Below, piece by piece: positions 31,557-42,638 of a stretch of DNA of 64,000 nucleotides. This DNA is from Eublepharis macularius (lineage: Eukaryota; Chordata; Lepidosauria; Squamata; Eublepharidae). Location of the stretch: contig NC_072791.1 of the NCBI RefSeq assembly GCF_028583425.1, forward strand, positions 33,177,368-33,241,367, written 5' to 3'. The notes below the pieces were generated by a model, which searched no databases, was not told the DNA's origin, and saw nothing but the letters and a program-made list of their open reading frames with translations. The translations under genes were made by a program, and so were the position numbers. How positions within the stretch are numbered: the first letter of the stretch is position 1; each line of letters starts with the position of its first letter.

Positions 31557-32819
31557 GTCAATATCGTTTCATTAGCTAAAATAAACTTCTCATACAGCTG
31601 CAATCCTGCCCAGTTTGTTTAGACAGAATTGGCATGCAACATTCACTTTAAAAGCCTCTTGCTGCTGCTGTTGGCTTGCTTTGGCTATATCTGGACCTCA
31701 TCCATGGTTCATGTTACAAACGACCAGCATTGTTAGATCTGTTGGGATAGGACTGAATTGAGAGGAAATTACTTGGTTGAACACAAGAGAATTTGAAGCA
31801 GGAGTCAACATTTTGAAGGAAACTGTGTATTATGGCTTTTTCACCTGAAAGCTTCAAAATGGACTCAAAATTATTGACAACACTCATGAGCTAAAATACT
31901 GTGCTTTTCTCTCTACTTACTTGAAAAGTGAAAATTTACAAAGCATGTGCTTGACACAAACAGCACGCTGTAGTGTAAGCCTAGTCCCATGATTTGGTCT
32001 GCAGCCCCACACGCCACCAGGAAGCAGAAATCAACAAACACATTTAAACATCTGTATTGTGATTTACTGGATTTGAACTTTATAGCTTTTTTAAAAAAAA
32101 TCTGTATTGTTTTTATACCTTGTATATCAGCTTGTTTGCCTTTGGGTAGGTTAAAAAATGTCATAAATATACACAATCCTTTTGCAGGGACTGCTGTGAG
32201 TCTAAACCAGCCAGTAGCTAGCTGGCTTCCTAAAGTTTATATGCAGGTAATTCTCTAAGAGATTCATTGCAGTCCTGATCCTGCCATACTCTTCTTCCTC
32301 AATACCCAAACACTGTGCATGACAGCTGGCTTTTACTTACCATTTTATTGTTTCTTAAGAGTATAAATATCCCTTCCTCCCATCCTAAAACAAAACCTTT
32401 GGGGTGGATTACATATTTTAAAAACAAATTTAAAAAAGCATCACCATTAGGGATGTTCACATATTTGTGGTGAATATGTTCAGCTTTCAACACACATGAT
32501 CATTCGTGAACTGAGCTTTATGATTTGAGCCTCTTCTCACATTGCCTTTGTCTGATTTGACCAGGAGAGCCTAGTATATGATATTCCATCTCCAGATGCA
32601 AAGACCCTGAGAAATGCGCTTATGGACAGCATTTGCTTTAATTGACTGCTGGGCAATAAATCCAACGGTACTACTTTGCCTTAGATTTTGTGCCTGTTCT
32701 TTGGATCCTTACTACAAAAGCATTGCTCTCACGTATCTGCAGGACAGCCTCTCCTGCTACGTTTCACTGCAACAGCTCTGCTCACCTGAACAAAGCGTCC
32801 TGAAGATGCCACCCTACAA

Positions 32820-33000
32820 ACAGGTAAAACTGGCAACTGCCTGCTCATGTGCATTCTCCGTGGCGGCTCCAACATTGTGGATTGGCCTGCCTGAGACTAT
32901 TAGGAAGCCCTCTCTCCCCCCACCCCCCCACACATATTGTTTTACAAAAGCAGAATTGTTCAGGAGGGCTTTCTTGCAGAAAAAGCAATGCTGGGTATAA
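32820..33000 (+). mobile_element. L2/CR1-like LINE fragment
   Basis: The plus strand reads FSVAAPTLWIGLPETIRKPS then FRRAFL, the C-terminal phrase (AFSVAAPxLWNxLPxxIR) of L2/CR1-type LINE reverse transcriptases. It is a short remnant. Confidence 0.6.
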
Positions 33001-34949
33001 TGGTTTGACTTTCAGTTGTTTCAGTTTTTCCCTCTGTTCTACAATCCCAGCCCAGCTGCATTTTTCGTCTTACTAGGAATCTTTGCTATTCGATTCAAAT
33101 GTTATAATTACAGATTAACTGAAAATGTTATTTTTAAATCATAGGTTTATGAAAATAAGTAAATGAAACTCCCAATGTCTGTTGACCAGACCTGGGGAAA
33201 ATGTATCAGTTGGTTAGCCCTCTCCTATAGGTTCAATTGCCCACCCAGGGCAAATATTCATGTTTTGTGTAGATCTGTGATCATTTTAGAGATTTTTTAA
33301 ATAGACTGCAGAAACTGGAGTTTTGATTTCTACAGGGAAACAGGGTTTTAAGCCTCCCACCCACCCCTGGTTATTACCACAAAGCTGTTGGAATAAAAGT
33401 ATGAGGTACTCACAGCTCCCCCCACCCCCACCCCCACCCCAGTGATAACAGCACCTTGAAGTTAGTCAATTTTGCATGGAAAAATGGTACAGGGGAAGGG
33501 TTTTAAAGTTTCTGTCTCCTTCACTCCCAGCCAGCCTCCCTTAGAAATGCCGCCCTAGCCATTGCAATTGGATTCCTTTAGGAATGACCTCATCCATAAA
33601 GGTCACTGGGAGGTGTAGTGTAAGCCACTGTCCCTCAGCCTAACCTACCTCCAGAGCCACAGAGTTTTTGTTGGCAAAATAGAATATGGTAACCACATGT
33701 ATGTTACTCTGACCTTCTTGGGGAAAGAGTAGGATTTGGATGTGATAAATGAGGGTGGAAATAAAACACAGGCACAATTTGGACTTTAAAGATTATAGGT
33801 CAAACCCTTCCAGCTAAATATCAAGGGATTTGCAGGTAACCCTGTTGGTACTGAAAACAGAGATATTTCTAGAGAATGACCACTCAGCTCTCATTTTTAT
33901 ATTACAATGGTGGTTGACATGACTTCTGGGGTTAAATATGGAGAACAAACTTCCTATTTAGGGAGAAATTTTTTTCAGTACCACAATGTAATATAATTTT
34001 GTATCCTAGCACTCTGCTCAGCAAAGTTCAAAGCCCTCCTCCAGCCTAAGGAGTCTTCCTCCAAAGTAAGTGATTCTGAAGCCACAATCTACAGATAAAG
34101 CTAGAATTGTCTAACTGCTGGCAATCACAATTAACCATTCCTTGTTTCTTTGAAATCATTTATTAAAATGCTTTTTAAAATTGTGATTTGTGACTGTGGT
34201 GACTGCCATTCTACTCTAGGCCTTATTTCTGCCATTCTACTCTAGGACTTACGAAGATCCAAGAAACATATATTTCTATTATTTGGCAATAATGGATAGA
34301 GCTGCTTTTTGCTCCTCCTTCTCCCTTCTCCTTTTATAAGCACCATTTATGAAGACTTGTGACTATTTTACACTATTCAAGCTGCTTCTATTAAAACCGA
34401 TTGGCTGTAAAGGAACTTGTTGTTGTCCATATTGTTGTTGCTGAGGTTGTTCAGCTGTTGTTGGCTTGTGCCCAGTTCTCTTTTTAGTAGGTTTCCTGTT
34501 TAACATTGGCTTTTTAATTGCATGTTGTGAGTGCTGTATTCAGCCTTTGAGCCCGTGCCTAGTTAGGTTTTGTTTTGTTTTTAAGGAAACTTGTTTCCTG
34601 AGAGGGTACGTCCCTTATGAAGATTCACTATAGGTGGGAGAGAAATCAACAACAGGAAACAACATAGGAAGAATGAATGAAATAATGTTATTTTGCAATA
34701 TATGGAATATTGTGTGATTTAATATGAAACAGTAGGTTTTGGCTAGGGCTTACTGAGTATCTTCTCTAATTTAAGTATTTACTTCGAAAATTAGCACATT
34801 CAGTGCTGTGAAACAAATATGGATCCTCCTCTGGGGGCTGCTGCTCCTCCATGCCATCTTTCTTCTCCTCCTTCATGGCCCTTGATCTTATTTTCCCATA
34901 GTGCCACTTAACCCAGTTACTAGTGAATCCACATTATTTTGCTTGTGAG
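33001..34949. other. Intergenic, no supported gene
   Basis: It contains C-rich runs at 33417-33440, a short direct duplication (CTGCCATTCTACTCTAGG, twice near 34203 and 34229), and (GTT)n-like bits near 34420-34460. No gene. Confidence 0.35.
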
Positions 34950-35019
34950 AAGTCATAGTATGGTTGTTGTGGGTTTTCCAGGCTGTATTGCCGTGGTCTT
35001 GGCATTGTAGTTCCTGACG

Positions 35020-35050
35020 TTTCGCCAGCAGCTGTGGCTGGCATCTTCAG
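35020..35050 (-). ncRNA. Hammerhead-like core, left end of the Penelope-like element
   Basis: On the minus strand: CTGAAGA (35044-35050), a stem GCCAGC/GCTGGC with a 7-nt loop, then GAAA (35020-35023). Helix III and the cleavage triplet are not clear, so this is a core match only. Confidence 0.4.
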
Positions 35051-35121
35051 AGGTGTAGCACCAAAAGACAGAGATCTCTCAGTGTCACGGTGTGGAAAAG
35101 ATGTAGGTTATTTGTATCTAC

Positions 35122-36114
35122 TCAGGAGGGGTGGGGTTGAGCTGAGTCATCCTGTAAGAGTTTCCCAGGGTGTGGAATGCTAATGGCGGGAGGCTTCACT
35201 GTATCCTGAGGAGGTTCTTTTGCATATGGATTGGTACTTGATGTGCTAATCTTCTCTGCAGGACTATTGTCGGGTGTAGAGTGTTTTGTTAGCCTGGTGT
35301 TTTTCAGAACTGGCAACCATGCTCGGTTCATTCTTAAGGTTTCTTCTTTCCTGTTGAAGTTTTGCTTATGCTTGTGAATTTCAATGGCTTCCCTGTGCAG
35401 TCTGACAAAGTAGTTGGAAGTGTTGTCCAGTATTTTGGTGTCCTGGAATAAGATACTGTGCCCTGTTTGAGTTAGGCTATGTTCAGCCACTGCTGATTTT
35501 TCAGGTTGTCCAAGTCTGCAGTGTCTTTCATGTTCTTTTATTCTTGTCTGGATGCTACGCTTTGTGGTCCCGATGTAAACTTGTCCACAGCTGCAGGGTA
35601 TACGGTATACTCCTGCAGAGGTTAGGGGGTCTCTACTGTCTTTTGCTGATCGTAGCATCTGTTGTATTTTTCGGGTGGGTCTGAATACTGCTTGAAGGTT
35701 ATGCTTTTTCATAAGCTTTCCCATCTGATCAGTAATTCCTTTGATATATGGCAAAAACACTTTTCCTGTGGGAGACTGTTTTTCTTTGGTTGTTTGATTC
35801 ATCCTGGGTTTGATTGCTCTTCGGATTTCATTTCTGGAGTAGCCATTTGCCTGAAGTGCGTGGTTTAGATGATTAATTTCCTCATTGAGAAAGTGCGGCT
35901 CACATATCCGTCTTGCACGATCCACTAAGGTTTTCATTATGCCTCTTTTCTGTCGGGGATGGTGATTGGAGTTTTTGTGTAGGTACCGATCAGTGTGAGT
36001 TGGTTTCCTGTAGACCTTGTGACCTAACTGAAAGTTTGCTTTGCGGATGACCCAGGTATCCTCAGGTAACCTCCTCAGGATACAGTGAAGCCTCCCGCCA
36101 TTAGCATTCCACAC
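35122..36114 (-). CDS. Penelope-like element ORF: linker and GIY-YIG endonuclease
   Basis: A 330-residue open frame. Residues ~40-140 resemble the end of the reverse-transcriptase/linker region (RKPTHTDRYLHKNSNHHP, QKRGIMKTLVDRA, NGYSRNEIRRAI). Residues ~175-245 form the GIY-YIG nuclease: VYRIPCSCGQVYIGTTKRS, QTRIKEHERHC, then AVAEHSLTQTGHSI. The paired VYRIPC and VYIG, the catalytic-type Arg in RIKEH and the conserved Cys/His set are all present. In Penelope-like elements this domain nicks DNA for target-primed reverse transcription. The catalytic RT motifs (e.g. YxDD) are missing, so the copy cannot move by itself. Both termini of the frame lie inside the inverted end repeats. Confidence 0.8.
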   Translation of the reverse strand: MWNANGGRLHCILRRLPEDTWVIRKANFQLGHKVYRKPTHTDRYLHKNSNHHPRQKRGIMKTLVDRARRICEPHFLNEEINHLNHALQANGYSRNEIRRAIKPRMNQTTKEKQSPTGKVFLPYIKGITDQMGKLMKKHNLQAVFRPTRKIQQMLRSAKDSRDPLTSAGVYRIPCSCGQVYIGTTKRSIQTRIKEHERHCRLGQPEKSAVAEHSLTQTGHSILFQDTKILDNTSNYFVRLHREAIEIHKHKQNFNRKEETLRMNRAWLPVLKNTRLTKHSTPDNSPAEKISTSSTNPYAKEPPQDTVKPPAISIPHPGKLLQDDSAQPHPS

Positions 36115-36231
36115 CCTGGGAAACTCTTACAGGATGACTCAGCTCAACCCCACCTCCTGAGTAGATACAAATAACCTACATCTTTTCCACACTGTGACAC
36201 TGAGAGATCTCTGTCTTTTGGTGCTACACCT

Positions 36232-36262
36232 CTGAAGATGCCAGCCACAGCTGCTGGCGAAA
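36232..36262 (+). ncRNA. Hammerhead-like core, right end of the Penelope-like element
   Basis: On the plus strand: CTGAAGA (36232-36238), stem GCCAGC (36240-36245) with GCTGGC (36253-36258), then GAAA (36259-36262). It is the inverted twin of the core at 35020-35050. Same doubts about helix III. Confidence 0.4.
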
Positions 36263-36364
36263 TGTCAGGAACTACAATGCCAAGACCACGGCAATACAGC
36301 CCGGAAAACCCACAACAACCATCGTTCTCCGGCCGTGAAAGCCTTCGACAATAAGTCATAGTAT

Positions 36365-39300
36365 AATTACCTAAGGCTGGTTTTAATATTCTGAAAAACT
36401 ATTGTCAGTACCATCTTGAATTGCCTTCTAACTCAGTTAAAACCTGCAAGAGTCCTTACGTTCACTTCTACTAGATATAGATTGAGCTGTTAGACTAAAC
36501 AGGGACAAGTGCTAGAAGTCTTTTTGAATGTACTCAAGGATTATCCATTCAAAAAAGTTTGCATCAGTTTGAAGAAAAGCAGAGGAGAGAACGCTCAATT
36601 CTCTGCTGTAAAGATGTATTCCAAATCTGTTGTGTAAGTTCTTTACGATGTAGATTTCTCCTGGGCTGGCAAAATTACTGTTTTACAATTTATAGTCATA
36701 GTTGTTTGAAAAATAGCTACAAGGGAAAAGGAAGCTGAAGAGACACGGGAAATTCCAAGTGCAGATCGGTTCATTCCTTTAGGTGATGTAATGAGTAATA
36801 ATGTGTCTTTATTTGTACAGTGAAAATTGTGCATTGATGACTAATTAGCCTTGTGTTTCATTTAAACAAGGATTAGTTGTATTAGAAAAGTGTTTAAATT
36901 AGAAATATCTGAAATTTCCACCATAGATAAGAGATTTCCTCCTCCTAAAGGAAATCTGTACATTGTCGATGGGCTGGATATAAACTCTTGGAAATGGTGT
37001 TGGCAGAAGTAGATCTTTCTCACCTACCCTTTCCATTAGGATTCCCCTGCCTCTACCTTAAAACTTCTGGAAACAGATGGGGGACCCTCAAAAAAGACTA
37101 TGACGTTGCACAGTAGGCTGCAGCAAGAAGGGGGAATGAGAAGATATTTCCTCCACTCTGTATTTATTTGTTTATTTATTTATTTATAGTCCTCTTTTCT
37201 CACTGAGACTCAAGGCGGATTACATAGTGTGAGATTAGTACAATCAGTGGCAAGGACAAGGGCAGTCATTTCCATACAGTGTCAAGGACATTTCCATAAA
37301 CAATGTCTTGGGGTAAATGAATACAATATTTCTGTAATATTTTTGGGTTCCCAGTTAAAGAGCACCAGGATAAGGAATGGCCTAAAATAACTTTAATATG
37401 AACAGCTGCTAAAATGTACAGCAATGTCAAAGCCTAGTTCTAGAATCAGGGCCATATGATAGTGCAAGTCCAGAAATTACCAGTTCCGCAACACTGTGAA
37501 ATATGTCAGTCTCTAAATTATAAATTCTGTCACTACAACTCACTCTGGCACAAGTGGAGGTCCTACTCACGGAGCCTTCTCCACTCAAGCAAGAGTCAGC
37601 AGCATCGAATTTTCAGGATTTCCTAGAATTATGTCTCATTTGGCCCTAACTCCTGCTAAAATAATAAATGGAACAAGTTGATGCTTTCTATTGGAGCGAA
37701 TCATGATTCTCGTTTGCTGGACTGGGCCATTGTCTCTTCATCTTTAGCACTACAGGGACTGCATTTGCAGGCCATTCCCATCATTAGGATTAGATGTTAG
37801 GAAGTTCTGTCTCTTTCTAATTACTTTCAGAATCTGTTTGGACTAGTGGTCAGAGCTACAGGTGGAGATTTTGTTTTGTCATGTCCCGTTTCTGCCATGG
37901 ATTTGTTCTGTGACCCTGAGAAGACAGAATTTCTTGGCTTAAGTTTCTAAAAAATGAGAATAACGATGGCCCCATTCAAAAAGCTCCTGTCAGAGCAGAA
38001 TATAATAAAAATTATAACAAGCACTTCAAATGTACTAAAAATAGTACATGATTAGGAATTACTGGCAGTATTGCTATCATATAAAATACTTGTGAAGCTG
38101 AGTGTATGAAGGCACTGATCTGAGTATGGTACACGCTTATAGGATGTAGCAATGGCCAAGAGGTTACTTGGTTTTGAAGGGTGGCGGTATAAGAGAATCA
38201 CTTCAGGGAAGTAGGTCCATCAATGGCAATTTGCCATGATGACTGACCTCCATGTTCAGATGTGGTATTATTGTGAAATACAATTGGTAAAATATAGTAG
38301 CAGGTGGTCTGGATTTGGTACCCCAATATTAACCCGTGCAGTTCAATAAATTACCCCTATTCCACCAATGAGAGATTCAGGACACTGAATACCATTCTCT
38401 TAATTGCCGTTTCATGTCATTGGAGTTTTAAAGAATTAGCCAATAGCTTATCTTTCTATCAGTCTAAAGCTCCTATGTACTTACCCTGAAAGTTGTCTCT
38501 TCCTATCCTTTGATTGCTAAACAATAGAAGCAATCTCCTGCAAAGAAAGCTGCATTCATTTTTGCATTGAAATAAAGGACTTACTTCCAGGTAAGTTTTT
38601 TCTATAAAGCTAAGGATGCTACCAGCTGCATTCAGCTTGTAGCTGGCTGAATGTCCCAAGGTCTTCTGTGCTGTTCCATACTATAATCTGAGCTTCACCT
38701 TTGTAATGAAGACATTTCTTTTTAATTTAGGGACACAAAATCTGGTTTTGAAGCTTCAGTAATTAACATTATGTATATTTGCCTATCTTTTAATAGTCAA
38801 GTATTTGGCTAAAAGTAAATGTTTACTGCCTTTTCTTTATTTTGTATTAATCCGTTTTTACTAAGTGAATCAGTGTTCTGACCACGAATGATTCCAATAG
38901 TGTTCTAACATCATAATTAGGCATAATTTGGAAAAGCTACTGGGTAAATTCTGTTGGTGGTTGGAAAGAACTGAAAGAAACCAAAGTATTCTAGACACAC
39001 ATCTTTAATTCATAGTAATTACTAGCAGTTGGTAATCACAATGTCCTGTTGCTCTCAATTATATGCGTAACACAACAGGGTTGGTAATTACCAGCCACCA
39101 GTCAACTGTAGTTTGTGGTGGGTTTAGTGACAGTGGTAAATAATGGTCGCAAACTTTCGTTTTAATCATGCCGTGGTGTTCTAAACTAAAGACTTCCAGA
39201 GCTATGACAATTATGTATTCATTATTATCATTGTGTATGCCTAATTTAAATTTACTAGTCCAGGCCTAAAATTAAAAGAAAGCTATACGTTTGTTTCAGT

Positions 39301-39378
39301 GAGTATAACTGCAGATTGTTAAGAAAATAGTTTTGATACATTTTATCAGCTTTCATTTGCCTTGTGTTTCTTTCTCAG
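36365..39378. other. Intergenic or GPR68 5' intron, with old repeats
   Basis: It holds an inverted LINE tail at about 37155-37330 (TTTATTTATTTATTTATAGT, then CTCAAGGCGGATTACA). An old MIR-like SINE lies at about 37840-38045 (GTCAGAGCTACAGG..., TGTGACCCTGAGAAGACAG, AAAATGAGAATAA). The rest is AT-rich and leads to the acceptor of the GPR68 exon. Confidence 0.45.
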
Positions 39379-39487
39379 ATGTCTACAAGTAGCAAGACTC
39401 CTGTGAAGAAAACACAGAAATAATGAAATGGTAGATTAAAATTTATGCCTACCTTCTTAGGATCATTGGGACTGCTGACTGCGGAAG

Positions 39488-40591
39488 ATGGAGAACCTTT
39501 CAGAGGATGTGATAGAAAACAGTACTGTGAATTGCACCATTGATCACAGAATACATCAGGTATTATCACCTGTGGTATACATACTTGTCTTTGTGGTAGG
39601 ACTCCCAGCCAACTGTCTTTCACTGTACTATGCCTACTTGCAGGTTAAGGTCAAGAATGAACTGGGAATCTATCTTTGCAACTTGACTGTAGCAGACCTG
39701 CTTTACATCTTTTCCCTGCCCTTTTGGCTCCAGTATGTCCTACAGCATGACAACTGGACCTATAACGAACTCCTATGCAAAATTTGTGGAATCCTCTTGT
39801 ATGAAAATATTTATATTAGTGTGGGTTTCCTCTGCTGCATTTCAATTGACCGTTACCTAGCTGTGGTGCACCCTTTTCGCTTCTATCAATGTCGCACAAT
39901 GAAGGCTGCTGTTGTGGTGAGCATTGTCATCTGGACCAAGGAAATTCTGACATGTTGTTTGGTTTTTAAGCACGGTGAAGTGAGTAAAGACTTGGAGAGC
40001 CATGTGGTGTGTTTTGAGCATTATCCCATCAAAACCTGGGAACACAACATCAATTATTACCGTTTTGCTGCTGGATTCATATTCCCATTTTCTTTGCTAC
40101 TTTTTTCTTATTATGGCATTTTGAGAGTTGTACGCAAGAGTCATGGCACTCAGAAGAAGAAGAAGATTCAAATTAAACGTCTGGTTTCAAGCACGATTGT
40201 TATTTTCTTGGTTTGCTTTGGGCCGTATCATATTCTATTGTTGGTGCGTAGCCTCTTTGAGAAGAACTGTGAGTTTGCTGCAACAATCTTTAACATCTAC
40301 CATTTTTCTCTCTTGTTAACAACTTTCAACTGTGTTGCAGACCCAGTATTGTATTGCTTTTGCAGTGAGAGCACCTACCAGGACTTTGCCAAAATAGGAG
40401 ACACCTGTTTAAGGTGCCTAAGATGTACGCAGATAGAAACAAAGGAATCTTACCAGCTGAACACTCCAGAAACCTTCAGAAAAATTAAAAAACAGGCTGA
40501 GCAGCAGCCAGAGTTGCTAAATAAAACACATGTTGTTCATGAAATGGAAGAAACATCAATCAACACTTTTCCAAAAGGAAAAGAGATCTAA
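39488..40591 (+). CDS. GPR68: GPR68 / OGR1, proton-sensing G-protein-coupled receptor
   Basis: This is a complete 367-residue class A GPCR at the plasma membrane. It senses extracellular acid, couples mainly to Gq/phospholipase C, and is also reported as mechanosensitive. The extracellular N-terminus has three N-glycosylation sequons (N3, N11, N15), followed by seven hydrophobic segments. TM2 holds LCNLTVADLLYI, the end of TM3 has the DRY motif (SIDRYLAVVHP), and TM7 carries CVADPVLYCF, the DPxxY form. Histidines that the family uses for pH sensing are present: H20, H23, H87 (LQHDNW), the extracellular-loop-2 histidines around CFEHYP, PYH in TM6 and YHF in TM7. The start has A at -3 and G at +4. 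The TM core is much closer to GPR68 than to GPR65 or GPR4. The C-terminal tail is diverged and slightly longer than in human. It is the tandem neighbour of CCDC88C, as in mammals. Confidence 0.97.
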   Translation: MENLSEDVIENSTVNCTIDHRIHQVLSPVVYILVFVVGLPANCLSLYYAYLQVKVKNELGIYLCNLTVADLLYIFSLPFWLQYVLQHDNWTYNELLCKICGILLYENIYISVGFLCCISIDRYLAVVHPFRFYQCRTMKAAVVVSIVIWTKEILTCCLVFKHGEVSKDLESHVVCFEHYPIKTWEHNINYYRFAAGFIFPFSLLLFSYYGILRVVRKSHGTQKKKKIQIKRLVSSTIVIFLVCFGPYHILLLVRSLFEKNCEFAATIFNIYHFSLLLTTFNCVADPVLYCFCSESTYQDFAKIGDTCLRCLRCTQIETKESYQLNTPETFRKIKKQAEQQPELLNKTHVVHEMEETSINTFPKGKEI

Positions 40592-40690
40592 TATCTCCAT
40601 GCATGTATTTGGTCACTTCTCTTTTTGGTACATAACTGTATGGGAATCATTTGTTGTACTCTGTAAAGGGATCTATAGTTTAAAAAATAT

Positions 40691-40696
40691 AATAAA
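40691..40696 (+). promoter_or_regulatory. GPR68: AATAAA polyadenylation signal of GPR68
   Basis: AATAAA, 100 bases after the GPR68 stop, followed by a T-run (about 40711-40719). It gives a very short 3' UTR. Longer forms cannot be excluded. Confidence 0.65.
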
Positions 40697-40715
40697 CTAG
40701 GCAAAGCTAATTTTT

Positions 40716-42617
40716 TTTCCACGTGGAAAATTCCCTAGTTCCTCCATAGTCATTCAGAGCTTTATCACAGGGCTGGGCAATTATACAAACAAGTCACCCT
40801 TTGCAGTTCAGTATCATCCTATATATACAGTATCTCTAATCAGGGAAGCAAGCTATTTTATCTGAGGAGGGGCTTGAGGAAATAAAAATATTCAGTATTG
40901 TAGATTTTAAGTGTGCTGGTGAGTCAAGCCAAAGGTCTACCCAGTCTGACATCCTGTTTTCTACAGTGCTGAGGTGCCCACAGAAGAGCACATGGGCCAG
41001 AGCCGTCTCCTATTGTTGCTCTGCAGCAACTGGTATTCTGAGATCCACTGCTTCTGAACAAAGATGGGCCATTTATGTGACACTGACCCTACGTCCTTTT
41101 TATCACATTTCAGAAACCAATTAAAATTAGAGTACTTAGTATTGTCCAGTAACAAAGACCTAGTTGGGAGAATTCAGAGCATCAATTCTGTACCATAACA
41201 CATGCATGTTCCTTCAGATGTAATAGTTTCTTTGTGGACAACTGAACAAATAACCAAATAAACTGTAGAATTCTTTATAAACAGCTCTGTTACAGCTCTG
41301 AGTCATGTTTAAATGATTACGAGAGGGGACCTGTAAAGATTTGCAGGAAAAGGTGAAACTGCACCCTCCACCCGCATTTCTGGGTTCATCTCTACTTTCC
41401 CCCACACCCTCCTTCCTGCATCTAGCAGCCACTGCTTTCCAGAGGCAACTTTTCACAACACTGAGGCCTCCGTCTCATGCCACGCATTGGAATTTGGGGA
41501 AATTACTGCCCTCTTTCAATTACTATTAACCCATATGGCAACTAATGTTTGGAACAAGGCACTAAAACCTACAACTGATTTTTCCCAAAGCACAATTTAT
41601 TAAATTATAAGTTGCCAACCTAAAATGGAAACAGAGTTCTCACAAGGCCATTTCTGTTTTGAGGAATGAAGATATATTGTCAAAATAAAATCTATACTAT
41701 CCTTCAAGAGGATTATTTTTTAGTTACCCATTCAATAATTTCATGTAGGTGGCTGTGTTCGTCTGCAGTAGAACAACAGGATTTGAACCCAGTGGTTCCT
41801 TAGAGACCGACAAGATTTTCAGGAGCTAAGCTTTTGAGAGTCAAAGTTCTCTTCTTCAGATACTGACAGACATAGGACTTTGACACTTGAAGGCTTATAC
41901 CCTGAACATCTGAGTGGTTTCTAAGGTGCCACTGGACTCAGATCCTGCCATTGAGTAATGTTATGCAGCAAAGTTCTACTCTACTCTGGGCCAAGTACCT
42001 AAGAAATGCATTTAGTGGGGTCTTAAATTTGCTTGGCTTGTTTTCTTTGCACTTCTACAATCTACTCTACCCTGACCAAGGGGCTCAGCCAGACCACAGC
42101 CATAATTTTTTGCATGCAACAGAACTGAATAGGGATGAATACCACATGTTTATCATCAGCTGCTGACACGGACATGACCATAGCCAAGATAGTATAACAC
42201 ATATGACTTAAATCAAGAGGACTGAAGTCATCTGTTGATCTGATTGCTGTTTTACAATGATACACTGTTGAATGTATGAGGACACCACACGATAAACTGC
42301 ATATGGCTGCTGTCAGCAGCAGGAGGGCCATTGCATAAGCGTATTGTCATGGAAAAGAGTATAAAATTCCAAAAGCTGAAAGTCAGCAGCAATGAAAAGA
42401 TGTTTTATTTGAGATTTTGGATCATTACAATGATTATTGAAATTGTTTGACTATACCCATAATTACTGGGCTGCTTATATATCAGTTAAGTGTTGCCTAT
42501 TGCCTAGCAGAATATGCTCTCAGACCTCAGTGAATAGTTAAAATTCCCTTATTTCCTCTGCTTCATCTTAAGGCTACTGCAGACAGAGGACTTCTTCATC
42601 AATCCAGCAACACTGGA
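40716..42617. other. Interval between the convergent genes GPR68 and DGLUCY
   Basis: It includes the Penelope-like fragment at 41743-41945. The rest shows no supported feature. Confidence 0.4.
41743..41945 (+). mobile_element. Diverged Penelope-like end pair
   Basis: TAGGTGGCTGTGTTCGTCTG and CTTAGAGACCGACAAGATTT on the left, and GCTTATACCCTGAACATCTG and GTTTCTAAGGTGCCACTGGA on the right, are inverted relatives of the arms at 25621. A decayed hammerhead-like core lies in each half. CCATTCAATAATT and CCATTGAGTAATG at the two ends may be a diverged target duplication. Confidence 0.55.
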
Positions 42618-42623
42618 TTTATT
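42618..42623 (-). promoter_or_regulatory. DGLUCY: Possible polyadenylation signal of DGLUCY
   Basis: AATAAA on the minus strand, about 550 bases after the DGLUCY stop. I saw no closer canonical signal. If correct, the DGLUCY 3' UTR passes through the SINE at 42639-42890, and the gene ends about 1.9 kb from the end of GPR68. Confidence 0.3.
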
Positions 42624-42638
42624 TTGCTTAACATTTAG

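Larger units (their letters stand above)
34962..36352 (-). mobile_element. Penelope-like element with inverted ends and endonuclease frame
   Basis: A 1.39-kb insertion flanked by a perfect 12-bp duplication AAGTCATAGTAT (34950-34961, 36353-36364). The two ends, about 34963-35215 and 36067-36322, are inverted copies with high identity. The right end has ~30 extra bases (TTCTCCGGCCGTGAAAGCCT region), a tail typical of reptile Penelope-like copies. Between them lies a 330-codon open frame with a GIY-YIG domain. The reverse-transcriptase part is absent, so this is a 5'-truncated copy. The clean duplication and open frame suggest a fairly young insertion. Confidence 0.85.
39379..40715 (+). other. 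GPR68: GPR68 coding exon with 5' and 3' UTR
   Basis: A good acceptor (pyrimidine-rich tract, then TTTCTCAG at 39371-39378) opens an exon with 109 bases of 5' UTR, the whole coding region and a short 3' UTR. AATAAA is at 40691-40696. The 5' UTR holds three upstream ATGs: 39379 (14 codons), 39423 (3 codons) and 39445, whose frame overlaps the main start and ends at 39543. At least one non-coding exon must lie upstream, as in mammals; I could not locate it. Confidence 0.8.

Noticed and set aside
36144-36359. Separate 71-codon minus-strand gene
   Set aside because: It is the inverted end repeat of the Penelope-like element.
39488-40591. GPR65 or GPR4 as the identity of the receptor
   Set aside because: The N-terminal CTIDH..IHQ, LQYVLQHDNW and CGILLYENIYISVGFLCC segments are specific to GPR68.
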